This document shows, in pieces, positions 23,911 to 37,200 of a stretch of DNA of 64,000 bases. Below the pieces are notes generated by a model that did no database searches, was not told the DNA's origin, and saw only the letters and a program-made list of their open reading frames with translations. The stretch spans positions 1 through 64,000 of the forward strand of contig NW_027479699.1 of NCBI RefSeq assembly GCF_051014685.1, in the 5' to 3' direction. This stretch comes from Ptiloglossa arizonensis. Lineage: Eukaryota > Arthropoda > Insecta > Hymenoptera > Colletidae. Position 1 is the stretch's first letter. Each line of letters begins with the position of its first letter. The translations under genes were made by a program, and so were the position numbers.

Positions 23911-26300
23911 CCGATTACAACGGTATGTGTATTTTTTCCCTAGGCCATTCTGGTTAAGCGTTTGGAGCAGCAGCAGTGCGTAAAATTTGTTGTCTTCTCA
24001 ACCATTTCTTACCTTCAAACTCCCATATCTCGCGAACGGATTGACCAAGCCCAAAAATTCCTGCTGCGTTTGAAAGTAGAAACTGGCCCGATTACAACGG
24101 TATGTGTATTTTCACCCTAGGCCATTCTGGCTAAGCGTTTGGAGCAGCAGAATTGCGAAAACTTTTTGCCTTCTCAACCATTTCTTGGCTTCAAACTCCC
24201 ATATCTCGCGAACGGATTGACCTAACCCAAAAATTCCTATTGCATCTGAAAGTAGAAACTCGCCCGATTACAACGGTGTGTGTATTTTTTCCCTAGGCCA
24301 TTCTGGTTAAGCGTTTGGAGCAGCAGAATTGCGAAAAATTTTTTGCCTTCTCAACCATTTCTTGGCTTCAAACTCCCATATTTCACGAACGGATTGACCT
24401 AACCCAAAAAGTCCGATTGCATCTGAAAGTAGAAACTAGCCCGATTACAGCGGTATGTGTATGTCCTCCCTAGGCCATTCTGGTTAAGCGTTTGGAGCAG
24501 CAGAATTGCGAAAAATTTTTTGCCCTCTCAACCATTTCTTGTCTTCAAACTCCCATATCTCGCGAACGGATTGACCTAACCCAAAAATTCCTATTGCATC
24601 TGAAAGTAGAAACTCGCCCGATTACAACGGTGTGTGTATTTCTTCCCTAGGCCATTCTGGTTAAGCGTTTGGAGCAGCAGAATTGCGAAAAATTTTTCGC
24701 CTTCTCAACCATTTCTTGGCTTCAAACTCCCATATCTCGCGAATGGATTGACCTAACCCAAAAATTCCTATTGCATCTGAAAGTAGAAACTCGCCCGATT
24801 ACAGCGGTATGTGTATTTTCTCCCTAGGCCATTCTGGTTAAGCGTTTGGAGCAGCAGAATTGCGAAAAATTTTTTGCCTTCTCAACCATATCTTGGCTTC
24901 AAACTCCCATATCTCGCGAACGGATTGACCTAACCCAAAAATTCCTATTGCATCTGAAAGTAGAAACTCGCCCGATTACATCGGTATGTGTATTTTTTCC
25001 CTAGGCAATTCTGGTTAAGCGTTTGGAGCAGCAGAATTGCGAAAAATTTGTTGTCTTCTCAACCATTTCTTAGATTCAAACTCCCTTATCTCGCGAACGG
25101 ATTAAACTAACCCAAAAATTCCTATTGCATCTGAAAGTAGAAACCCGCCCGATTACAACGGTATGTGTATTTTTTCCCTAGGTCATTCTGGTTAAGCGTT
25201 TGGAGCAGCAGAATTGCGAAAATTTTTTGCCTTCTCAACCATTTCTTGGCTTCAAACTCCCATATCTCGCGAACGGATTGACCTAACCCAAAAATTCCAA
25301 TTGCATCTGAAAGTAGAAACTCGCCCGATTACAACGGTATGCGTATTTTTTCCCTAGGCCATTCTGGTTAAGCGTTTGGAGCAGCAGAAGCGCGAAAAAT
25401 TTGTTGTCTTTCAACCATTTCTTAGCTTCAAACTCCCATATCTCGCGAACGGATTGACCTAACCCAAAAATTCCTGTTGCATCTGAAAGTAGAAACTCGC
25501 CCGCTTACAACGGTATGCGTATTTTTTCCCTAGGCCATTCTTGTTAAGCGTTTGGAGCAGCAGAATTGCGAAAAATTTGTTGTCTTCTCAACCATTTCTT
25601 AGATTCAAACTCCCATATCTCGCGAACCGATTGACCTAACCCAAAAATTCCTGTTGCCTCTGAAAGTAGAAACTAGCCCGATTACAACGGTTTGTGTATT
25701 TTTTCCCTAGGCCATTCTGGATAAGCGTTTGGAGCAGCAGAATTGCGAAAAATTTTTTGCCTTCTCAACCATTTCTTGGCTTCAAACTCCCATATCTCGC
25801 GAACGGATTGACCTAACCCAAAAATTCCTATTGCATCTGAAAGTAGAAACTCGCCCGATTACAAAGGTATGTGTATTTTTTCCCTAGGCCATTCTGGTTA
25901 AGCGTTTGGAGCAGCAGCAGTGCGTAAAATTTGTTGTCTTCTCAACCATTTCTTACCTTCAAACTCCCATATCTCGCGAACGGATTGACCAAACCCAAAA
26001 ATTCCTGCTGCGTTTGAAAGTAGAAACTAGCCCGATTACAACGGTTTGTGTATTTTCACCCTAGGCCATTCTGGCTAAGCGTTTGGAGCAGCAGAATTGC
26101 GAAAACTTTTTGCCTTCTCAACCATTTCTTGGCTTCAAACTCCCATATCTCGCGAACGGATTGACCTAACCAAAAAATTCCTATTGCATGTGAAAGTAGA
26201 AACTCGCCCGATTACAACGGTGTGTGTATTTTTTCCCTAGGCCATTCTGGTTAAGCGTTTGGAGCAGCAGAATTGCGAAAAATTTTTTGCCTTCTCAACC
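23600..26300 (+). repeat. 2.7 kb block re-used 5479 bp downstream (upstream copy)
   Basis: Markers here recur at 29.08-31.79 kb with a displacement of 5479 bp, about 31 monomers: TATGCGAA at 23747, ACCAAGC at 24044, GTCCGATTGC at 24411. ACAAAGGTATG at 25861 recurs 5478 bp away, which the one-base shorter GAGCACAG at about 29977 (GAGCAGCAG here) would explain. Shared private variants include TTTCACGAACGG, GTCCTCCC, AATTTTTCGCC and CCTGTTGCCTCTG. The block includes about 15 consecutive monomers. Confidence 0.85.
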
Positions 26301-27799
26301 ATTTCTTGGCTTCAAACTCCCATTTTTCGCGAACGGATTGACCTAACCCAAAAAGTCCGATTGCATCTGAAAGTAGAAACTAGCCCGATTACAGCGGTAT
26401 GTGTATGTTCTCCCTAGGCCATTCTGGTTAAGCGTTTGGAGCAGCAGAATTGCGAAAAATTTTTTGCCCTGTCAACCATTTCTTGTCTTCAAACTCCCAT
26501 ATCTCGCGAACGGATTGACCTAACCCAAAAATTCCTATTGCATCTGAAAGTAGAAACTCGCCCGATTACAACGGTGTGTGTATTTTTTCCCTAGGCCATT
26601 CTGGTTAAGCGTTTGGAGCAGCAGAATTGCGAAAAATTTTTTGCCTTCTCAACCATTTCTTGGTTTCAAACTCCCATATCTCGCGAATGGATTGACCTAA
26701 CCCAAAAATTCCTATTGCATCTGAAAGTAGAAACTCGCCCGATTACAGCGGTATGTGTATTTTCTCCCTAGGCCATTCTGGTTAAGCGTTTGGAGCAGCA
26801 GAATTGCGAAAAATTTTTTGCCTTCTGAACCATATCTTGGCTTCAAACTCCCATATCTCGCGAACGGATTGACCTAACCCAAAAATTCCTATTGCATCTG
26901 AAAGTAGAAACTCGCCCGATTACATCGGTATGTGTATTTTTTCCCTAGGCAACTCTGGTTAAGCGTTTGGAGCAGCAGAATTGCGAAAAATTTGTTGTCT
27001 TCTCAACCATTTCTTAGATTCAAACTCCCTTATCTCGCGAACGGATTAAACTAACCCAAAAATTCCTATTGCATCTGAAAGTAGAAACCCGCCCGATTAC
27101 AACGGTATGTGTATTTTTTCCCTAGGTCATTCTGGTTAAGCGTTTGGAGCAGCAGAATTGCGAAAAATTTTTTGCCTTCTCAACCATTTCTTGGCTTCAA
27201 ACTCCCATATCTCGCGAACGGATTGACCTAACCCAAAAATTCCAATTGCATCTGAAAGTAGAAACTCGCCCGATTACAACGGTATGCGTATTTTTTCCCT
27301 AGGCCATTCTGGTTAAGCGTTTGGAGCAGCAGAATTGCGAAAAGTTTATTGCCTTCTCAACCATTTCTTGGCTTCAAACTCCCATATCTCGCGAACGGAT
27401 TGACCTAACCCAAAAATTCCTATTGCATCTGAAAGTAGAAACTCGCCCGATTACAACGGTATGGGTATTTTTTCCCTAGGCCATTCTGGTTAAGCGTTTG
27501 GAGCAGCAGCAGTGCGTAAAATTTGTTGTCTTCTCAACCATTTCTTACCTTCAAACTCCCATATCTCGCGAACGGATTGACCAAGCCCAAAAATTCCTGC
27601 TGCGTTTGAAAGTAGAAACTGGCCCGATTACAACGGTATGTGTATTTTCACCCTAGGCAATTCTGGCTAAGCGTTTGGAGCAGCAGAATTGCGAAAACTT
27701 TTTGCCTTCTCAACCATTTCTTGGCTTCAAACTCCCATATCTCGCGAACGGATTGACCTAACCCAAAAATTCCTATTGCATCTGAAAGTAGAAACTCGC

Positions 27800-29100
27800 C
27801 CGATTACATCGGTATGTGTATTTTTTCCCTAGGCAATTCTGGTTAAGCGTTTGGAGCAGCAGAATTGCGAAAAATTTGTTGTCTTTCAACCATTTCTTAG
27901 CTTCAAACTCCCATATCTCGCGAACGGATTGTCCTAACCAAAAAATTCCTATTGCATCTGAAAGTAGAAACTCGCCCGATTACAACGGTGTGTGTATTTT
28001 TTCCCTAGGCCATTCTGGTTAAGCGTTTGGAGCAGCAGAATTGCGAAACATTTTTTGCCTTCTCAACCATTTCTTGGCTTCAAACTCCCATATTTCACGA
28101 ACGGATTGACCTAACCCAAAAAGTCCGATTGCATCTGAAAGTAGAAACTAGCCCGATTACAGCGGTATGTGTATGTCCTCCCTAGGCCATTCTGGTTAAG
28201 CGTTTGGAGCACAGAATTGCGAAAAATTTTTTGCCCTCTCAACCATTTCTTGTCTTCAAACTCCCATATCTCGCGAACGGATTGACCTAACCCAAAAATT
28301 CCTATTGCATCTGAAAGTAGAAACTCGCCCGATTACAACGGTGTGTGTATTTTCTCCCTAGGCCATTCTGGTTAAGCGTTTGGAGCAGCAGAATTGCGAA
28401 AAATTTTTTGCCTTCTTAACCATATCTTGGCTTCAAACTCCCATATCTCGCGAACGGATTGACCTAACCCAAAAATTCCTATTGCATCTGAAAGTAGAAA
28501 CTCGCCCGATTACATCGGTATGTGTATTTTTTCCCTAGGCAATTCTGGTTAAGCGTTTGGAGCAGCAGAATTGCGAAAAATTTGTTGTCTTTCAACCATT
28601 TCTTAGCTTCAAACTCCCATATCTCGCGAACGGATTGTCCTAACCAAAAAATTCCTATTGCATCTGAAAGTAGAAACTCGCCCGATTACAACGGTGTGTG
28701 TATTTTTTCCCTAGGCCATTCTGGTTAAGCGTTTGGAGCAGCAGAATTGCGAAACATTTTTTGCCTTCTCAACCATTTCTTGGCTTCAAACTCCCATATT
28801 TCGCGAACGGATTGACCTAACCCAAAAAGTCCGATTGCATCTGAAAGTAGAAACTAGCCCGATTACAGCGGTATGTGTATGTTCTCCCTAGGCCATTCTG
28901 GTTAAGCGTTTGGAGCAGCAGAATTGCGAAAAATTTTTTGCCCTCTCAACCATTTCTTGTCTTCAAACTCCCATATCTCGCGAACGGATTGACCTAACCC
29001 AAAAATTCCTATTGCATCTGAAAGTAGAAACTCGCCCGATTACAGCGGTATGTGTATTTTCTCCCTAGGCCATTCTGGTTAAGCGTTTGGAGCAGCAGAA
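27800..29100 (+). repeat. 706 bp (4-monomer) tandem duplication
   Basis: ACATCGGTATG at 27807 and 28513, GCGAAACATTTTTTGCC near 28044 and 28750, and GTCCGATTGC at 28123 and 28829 are all 706 bp apart. The copies differ at several positions: TTTCACGAA against TTTCGCGAA, GTCCTCCC against GTTCTCCC, and GAGCACAG against GAGCAGCAG. They are thus either older than the other tandem pairs or later modified by exchange with other blocks; the upstream copy shares its TTTCACGAA and GTCCTCCC states with the 24.4 and 29.9 kb blocks. Confidence 0.82.
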
Positions 29101-31790
29101 TTGCGAAAAATTTTTTGCCTTCTCAACCATTTCTTGGCTTCAAACTCCCATATCTCGCGAACGGATTGACCTAACCCAAAAATTCCAATTGCATCTGAAA
29201 GTAGAAACTCGCCCGATTACAACGGTATGCGAATTTTTTCCCTAGGCCATTCTGGTTAAGCGTTTGGAGCAGCAGAATTGCGAAAAGTTTATTGCCTTCT
29301 CAACCATTTCTTGGCTTCAAACTCCCATATCTCGCGAACGGATTGACCTAACCCAAAAATTCCTATTGCATCTGAAAGTAGAAACTCGCCCGATTACAAC
29401 GGTATGTGTATTTTTTCCCTAGGCCATTCTGGTTAAGCGTTTGGAGCAGCAGCAGTGCGTAAAATTTGTTGTCTTCTCAACCATTTCTTACCTTCAAACT
29501 CCCATATCTCGCGAACGGATTGACCAAGCCCAAAAATTCCTGCTGCGTTTGAAAGTAGAAACTGGCCCGATTACAACGGTATGTGTATTTTCACCCTAGG
29601 CAATTCTGGCTAAGCGTTTGGAGCAGCAGAATTGCGAAAACTTTTTGCCTTCTCAACCATTTCTTGGCTTCAAACTCCCATATCTCGCGAACGGATTGAC
29701 CTAACCCAAAAATTCCTATTGCATCTGAAAGTAGAAACTCGCCCGATTACAACGGTGTGTGTATTTTTTCCCTAGGCCATTCTGGTTAAGCGTTTGGAGC
29801 AGCAGAATTGCGAAAAATTTTTTGCCTTCTCAACCACTTCTTGGCTTCAAACTCCCATATTTCACGAACGGATTGACCTAACCCAAAAAGTCCGATTGCA
29901 TCTGAAAGTAGAAACTAGCCCGATTACAGCGGTATGTGTATGTCCTCCCTAGGCCATTCTGGTTAAGCGTTTGGAGCACAGAATTGCGAAAAATTTTTTG
30001 CCCTCTCAACCATTTCTTGTCTTCAAACTCCCATATCTCGCGAACGGATTGACCTAACCCAAAAATTCCTATTGCATCTGAAAGTAGAAACTCGCACGAT
30101 TACAACGGTGTGTGTATTTTTTCCCTAGGCCATTCTGGTTAAGCGTTTGGAGCAGCAGAATTGCGAAAAATTTTTCGCCTTCTCAACCATTTCTTGGCTT
30201 CAAACTCCCATATCTCGCGAATGGATTGACCTAACCCAAAAATTCCTATTGCATCTGAAAGTAGAAACTCGCCCGATTACAGCGGTATGTGTATTTTCTC
30301 CCTAGGCCATTCTGGTTAAGCGTTTGGAGCAGCAGAATTGCGAAAAATTTTTTGCCTTCTCAACCATATCTTGGCTTCAAACTCCCATATCTCGCGAACG
30401 GATTGACCTAGCCCAAAAATTCCTATTGCATCTGAAAGTAGAAACTCGCCCGATTACATCGGTATGTGTATTTTTTTCCTAGGCAATTCTGGTTAAGCGT
30501 TTGGAGCAGCAGAATTGCGAAAAATTTGTTGTCTTCTCAACCATTTCTTAGATTCAAACTCCCTTATCTCGCGAACGGATTAAACTAACCCAAAAATTCC
30601 TATTGCATCTGAAAGTAGAAACCCGCCCGATTACAACGGTATGTGTATTTTTTCCCTAGGTCATTCTGGTTAAGCGTTTGGAGCAGCAGAATTGCGAAAA
30701 TTTTTTGCCTTCTCAACCATTTCTTGGCTTCAAACTCCCATATCTCGCGAACGGATTGACCTAACCCAAAAATTCCAATTGCATCTGAAAGTAGAAACTC
30801 GCCCGATTACAACGGTATGCGTATTTTTTCCCTAGGCCATTCTGGTTAAGCGTTTGGAGCAGCAGAAGTGCGAAAAATTTGTTGTCTTTCAACCATTTCT
30901 TAGCTTCAAACTCCCATATCTCGCGAACGGATTGACCTAACCCAAAAATTCCTGTTGCATCTGAAAGTAGAAACTCGCCCGATTACAACGGTATGTGTAT
31001 TTTTTCCCTAGGCCATTCTTGTTAAGCGTTTGGAGCAGCAGAATTGCGAAAAATTTGTTGTCTTCTCAACCATTTCTTAGATTCGAACTCCCATATCTCG
31101 CGAACCGATTGACCTAACCCAAAAATTCCTGTTGCCTCTGAAAGTAGAAACTAGCCCGATTACAACGGTTTGTGTATTTTTTCCCTAGGCCATTCTGGAT
31201 AAGCGTTTGGAGCAGCAGAATTGCGAAAAATTTTTTGCCTTCTCAACCATTTCTTGGCTTCAAACTCCCATATCTCGCGAACGGATTGACCTAACCCAAA
31301 AATTCCTATTGCATCTGAAAGTAGAAACTCGCCCGATTACAAAGGTATGTGTATTTTTTCCCTAGGCCATTCTGGTTAAGCGTTTGGAGCAGCAGCAGTG
31401 CGTAAAATTTGTTGTCTTCTCAACCATTTCTTACCTTCAAACTCCCATATCTCGCGAACGGATTGACCAAACCCAAAAATTCCTGCTGCGTTTGAAAGTA
31501 GAAACTAGCCCGATTACAACGGTTTGTGCATTTTCACCCTAGGCCATTCTGGCTAAGCGTTTGGAGCAGCAGAATTGCGAAAACTTTTTGCCTTCTCAAC
31601 CATTTCTTGGCTTCAAACTCCCATATCTCGCGAACGGATTGACCTAACCAAAAAATTCCTATTGCATCTGAAAGTAGAAACTCGCCCGATTACAACGGTG
31701 TGTGTATTTTTTCCCTAGGCCATTCTGGTTAAGCGTTTGGAGCAGCAGAATTGCGAAAAATTTTTTGCCTTCTCAACCATTTCTTGGCTT
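29080..31790 (+). repeat. 2.7 kb block, downstream copy of the 23.6-26.3 kb segment
   Basis: Matching markers are TATGCGAA at 29226, ACCAAGC at 29523, GTCCGATTGC at 29890 and ACAAAGGTATG at 31339. The match ends near 31.79 kb, where this copy continues into a TTCCAATTGC monomer while the upstream copy continues into the GTCCGATTGC monomer at 26355. Unique changes include CGCACGATTAC near 30094, TAGCCCAAAA near 30409, TTCGAACTCC near 31083 and GTTTGTGCATTTT near 31522. Confidence 0.85.
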
Positions 31791-34299
31791 CAAACTCCCA
31801 TATCTCGCGAACGGATTGACCTAACCCAAAAATTCCAATTGCATCTGAAAGTAGAAACTCGCCCGATTACAACGGTATGCGTATTTTTTCCCTAGGCCAT
31901 TCTGGTTAAGCGTTTGGAGCAGCAGAAGTGCGAAAAATTTGTTGTCTTTCAACCATTTCTTAGCTTCAAACTCCCATATCTCGCGAACGGATTGACCTAA
32001 CCCAAAAATTCCTGTTGCATCTGAAAGTAGAAACTCGCCCGATTACAACGGTATGTGTATTTTTTCCCTAGGCCATTCTTGTTAAGCGTTTGGAGCAGCA
32101 GAATTGCGAAAAATGTTTTGCCATCTCAACCATTTCTTGGCTTCAAACTCCCATATCTCGCGAACGGATTGACCTAACCCAAAAATTCCTATTGCTTCTG
32201 AAAGTCGAAACTCGCCCGATTACAACGGTATGTGTATTTTTTCCCTAGGCCATTCTGGTTAAGCGTTTGGAGCAGCAGAAGTGCGAAAAATTTGTTGTCT
32301 TCTCAACCATTTCTTAGCTTCAAACTCCCATATCTCGCGAACGGATTGACCTAAACCAAAAATTCCTGTTGCATCTGAAAGTAGAAACTCGCCCGATTAC
32401 AGCTGTATTTGTATTTTTTCCCTAGGCCATTCTGGTTAAGCGTTTGAAGCAGCAGAATTGCGAAAAATTTTTTGCCTTCTCAACCATTTCGTGGCTTCAA
32501 ACTCCCATATCTCGCGAACGGATTGACCTAACCCAAAAATTCCTATTGCATCTGAAAGTAGAAACTCGCCCGATTACAGCGGTATGTGTATTTTTTCCCT
32601 AGGCCATTCTGGTTAAGCGTTTGGAGCAGCAGAATTGCGAAAAATTAATTGCCTTCTCAACCATTTCTTGGCTTCAAACTCCCATATCTCGCGAACGGAT
32701 TGACCTAACCCAAAAATTCCTATTGCATCTGAAAGTAGAAACTCGCCCGATTACAACGGTATGTGTATTTTTTCCCTAGGCCATTCTGGTTAAGCGTTTG
32801 GAGCAGCAGAAGGGCGAAAAATTTGTTGTGTTCTCAACCATTTCTTAGCTTCAATCTCCCATATCTCGCGAACGGATTGACCTAACCCAAAAATTCCTGT
32901 TGCATCTGAAAGTAGAAACTCGCCCGATTACAACGGTATGTGTATTTTTTCCCTAGGCCATTCTGGTTAAGCGTTTGGAGCAGCAGAATTGCGAAAAATT
33001 TTTTGCCTTCTCAACCATTTCTTGGATTCAAACTCCCATATCTCGCGAACGGATTGACCTAACCCAAAAATTCCTGTTGTGTCTGAAAGTAGAAACTCGC
33101 CCGATTACAGCGGTATGTGTATTTTTTCCCTAGCCCCTTCTGGTTAAGCGTTTGGAGCAGCAGAATTGCGAAAAATTTTTTGCCTTCTCAACCATTTCTT
33201 GGCTTCAAACTCCCATATCTCGCGAACGGATTGACCTAACCCAAAAAGTCCTATTGCATCTGAAAGTAGAAACTAGCCCGATTACAGCGGTATGTGTATT
33301 TTCTCCCTAGGCCATTCTGGTTAAGCGTTTGGAGCAGCAGAATTGCGAAAAATTTTTTGCCTTCTCAACCATTTCTTGGCTTCAAACTCCCATATCTCGC
33401 GAACGGATTGACCTCACCCAAAAATTCCTATTGCATCTGAAAGTAGAAACTAGCCCGATTACAACGGAATGTGTATTTTCTCCCTAGGCCATTCTGATTA
33501 AGCGTTTGGAGCAGCAGAATTGGGAAAAATTTTTTGCCTTCTCAACCATTTCTTGGCTCAAACTCCCATATCTCGCGAACGGATTGACCTAACCCAAAAA
33601 TTTCAATTGCATCTGAAAGTACAAACTCGCCCGATTACAGCGGTATGTGTATTTTTTCCCTAGGCAATTCTGGTTAAGCGTTTGGAGCAGCAGAATTGCG
33701 AAAAATTTTTTGCCTTCTCAACCATTTCTTGGCTTCAAACTCCCATACCTCGCGAACGGATTGACCAAACCCAAAAATTCCTATTGCATCTGAAAGTAGA
33801 AACTCGCCCGATTACAACGGTGTGTGTATTTTTTCCCTAGGCCATTCTGGTTAAGCGTTTGGAGCAGCAGAATTGCGAAAAATTTAGCCTTCTCAACCAT
33901 TTCTTGGCTTCAAACTCCCATATCTCGCGAACGGATTGACCTCACCCAAAAATTCCTATTGCATCTGAAAGTAGAAACTAGCCCGATTACAACGGTATGT
34001 GTATTTTCTCCCTAGGCCATTCTGGTTAAGCGTTTGGAGCAGCAGAATTGAGAAAAATTTTTTGCCTTCTCTACCATTTCTTGGCTTCAAACTCCCATAC
34101 CTCGCGAACGGATTGACCTAACCCAAAAATTCCTATTGCATCTGAAAGTAGAAACTCGCCCGATTACAACGATGTGTGTATTTTTTCCCTAGGCCATTCT
34201 GTTTAAGCGTTTGGAGCAGCAGAATTGCGAAAAATTTGTTGCCTTCTCAACCATTTCTTGGCTTCAAACTCCCATATCTCGCGAACGGATTGACATAAC

Positions 34300-37200
34300 C
34301 CAAAAATTCCTATTGCATCTGAAAGTAGAATCTAGCCCGATTACAGGGGTGTGTATTTCTCCCTAGCCCATTCTGGTTAAGCGTTTGGAGCAGCAGAATT
34401 GCGAAAAAATTGTTGCCTTCTCAACCATATCTTGGCTTCAAACTCCCATATCTCGCGAACGGATTGACCTAACCCAAAAATTCCTATTGCATCTGAAAGT
34501 AGAAACTCGCCCGATTACATCGGTATGTGTATTTTTCCCTAGGCAATTCTGGTTAAGCGTTTGGAGCAGCAGAATTGCGAAAAATTTGTTGCCTTCTCAA
34601 CCATATCTTGGCTTCAAACTCCCATATCTCGCGAACGGATTGACCTAACCCAAAAATTCCTATTGCATCTGAAAGTAGAAAACTCGCCCGATTACATCGG
34701 TATGTGTATTTTTTCCCTAGGCAATTCTGGTTAAGCGTTTGGAGCAGCAGAATTGCGAAAAATTTGTTGTCTTCTCAACCATTTCTTGGCTTCAAACTCC
34801 CATATCTCGCGAACGGATTGACCTAACCCAAAAATTCCTATTGCTTCTGAAAGTCGAAACTCGCCCGATTACAACGGTATGTGTATTTTTTCCCTAGGCC
34901 ATTCTGGTTAAGCGTTTGGAGCAGCAGAAGTGCGAAAAATTTGTTGTCTTCTCAACCATTTCTTACCTTCAAACTCCCATATCTCGCGAACGGATTGACC
35001 TAAACCAAAAATTCCTGTTGCATCTGAAAAGTAGAAACTCGCCCGATTACAGCTGTATTTGTATTTTTTCCCTAGGCCATTCTGGTTAAGCGTTTGAAGC
35101 AGCAGAATTGCGAAAAATTTTTTGCCTTCTCAACCATTTCGTGGCTTCAAACTCCCTTATCTCGCGAACGGATTGACCTAACCCAAAAATTCCTATTGCA
35201 TCTGAAAGTAGAAACTCGCCCGATTACAGCGGTATGTGTATTTTTTCCCTAGGCCATTCTGGTTAAGCGTTTGGAGCAGCAGAATTGCGAAAAAATTTAT
35301 TGCCTTCTCAACAATTTCTTGGCTTCAAACTCCCATATCTCGCGAACGGATTGACCTAACCCAAAAATTCCTATTGCATCTGAAAGTAGAAACTCGCCCG
35401 ATTACAACGGTATGGTATTTTTTCCTAGGCCATTCTGGTTAAGCGTTTGGAGCAGCAGAAGGGCGAAAAATTTGTTGTGTTCTCAACCATTTCTTAGCTT
35501 CAATCTCCCATATCTCGCGAACGGATTGACCTACCCAAAAATTCCTGTTGTGTCTGAAAGTAGAAACTCGCCCGATTACAGCGGTATGTGTATTTTTTCC
35601 CTAGCCCCTTCTGGTTAAGCGTTTGGAGCAGCAGAATTGCGAAAAATTTTTTGCCTTCTCAACCATTTCTTGGCTCCAAACTCCCATATCTCGCGAACGG
35701 ATTGACCTAACCCAAAAAGTCCTATTGCATCTGAAAGTAGAAACTAGCCCGATTACAGCGGTATGTGTATTTTCTCCCTAGGCCATTCTGGTTAAGCGTT
35801 TGGAGCAGCAGAATTGCGAAAAATTTTTTGCCTTCTCAACCATTTCTTGGCTTCAAACTCCCATATCTCGCGAACGGATTGACCTAACCCAAAAATTCCT
35901 ATTGCATCTGAAAGTAGAAACTCGCCCGATTACAACGGTGTGTGTATTTTTTCCATAGGCCATTCTGGTTAAGCGTTTGGAGCAGCAGAATTGCGAAAAA
36001 TTTTTTGCCTTCTCAACCATTTCTTGGCCCAAACTCCCATATCTCGCGAACGGATTGACCTAATCCAAAAATTCCAATTGCATCTGAAAGTAGAAACTCG
36101 CCCGATTACAACGGTATGTGAATTTTTTCCCTAGGTCATTCTGGTTAAGCGTTTGGAGCAGCAGAAGTGCGAAAAATTTGTTGTCTTTCAACCATTTCTT
36201 AGCTTCAAACTCCCATATCTCGCGAACGGATTGACCTAACCCAAAAATTCCTGTTGCATCTGAAAGTAGAAACTAGCCCGATTACAGGGGTATGTGTATT
36301 TTCTCCCTAGGCCATTCTGGTTAAGCGTTTGGAGCAGCAGAATTGCGAAAAATTTGTTGTCTCTCAACCATTTCTTGCTTCAAACTCCCATATCTCGCGA
36401 ACGGATTGACCTAACCCAAAAATTCCTGTTGTGTCTGAAAGTAGAAACTCGCCCGATTACAGCGGTATGTGTATTTTTTCCCTAGCCCATTCTGGTTAAG
36501 CGTTTGGAGCAGCAGAATTGCGAAAAATTTGTTGTCTTCTCAACCATTTCTTAGCTTCAAACTCCCATATCTCGCGAACGGATTGACCTAACCCAAAAAT
36601 TCCTATTGCATCTGAAAGTAGAAACTCGCCCGATGACAACGGTATGTGTAATTTTTTTCCCTAGGCCATTCTGGTTAAGCGTTTGGAGCAAGCAGAATTG
36701 CGAAAAATTTTTTGCCTTCTCAACCATTTTTTGGCTCAAACTCCCATATCTCGCGAACGGATTGACCTAACCCAAAAATTCCAATTGCATCTGAAAGTAG
36801 AAACTCGCCCGATTACAACGGTGTGTGTATTTTTTCCCTAGGCCATTCTGGTTAAGCGTTTGGAGCAGCAGAATTGCGAAAAATTTTTTGCCTTCTCAAC
36901 CATTTCTTGGCTTCAAACTCCCATACCTCGCGAACGGATTGACATAACCCAAAAATTCCTATTGCATCTGAAAGTAGAAACTAGCCCGATTACAGGGGTA
37001 TGTGTATTTTCTCCCTAGGCCATTCTGGTTAAGCGTTTGGAGCAGCAGAATTGCGAAAAATTTGTTGTCTTCTCAACCATTTCTTGGCTTCAAACTCCCA
37101 TATCTCGCGAACGGATTGACATAACCCAAAAATTCCTGTTGTGTCTGAAAGTAGAAACTCGCCCGATTACAGCGGTATGTGTATTTTTTCCCTAGCCCAT

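Larger units (their letters stand above)
17500..32000 (+). repeat. Zone II of the array: GTATGTTCTCCC / ACATCGG / GTCCGATTGC monomer set
   Basis: GTCCGATTGC starts at 18399, 20520, 21758, 23350, 24411, 26355, 28123, 28829 and 29890; spacings are 2121, 1238, 1592, 1061, 1944, 1768, 706 and 1061 bp, i.e. 12, 7, 9, 6, 11, 10, 4 and 6 monomers. CAGCAGTGCGTAAAA is seen at about 20079, 23971, 25915, 27506, 29450 and 31393. ACATCGGTATG runs from about 21088 into the start of zone III (about 34694). Each displacement is nearly a whole monomer multiple, but no one higher-order period persists. Confidence 0.8.
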
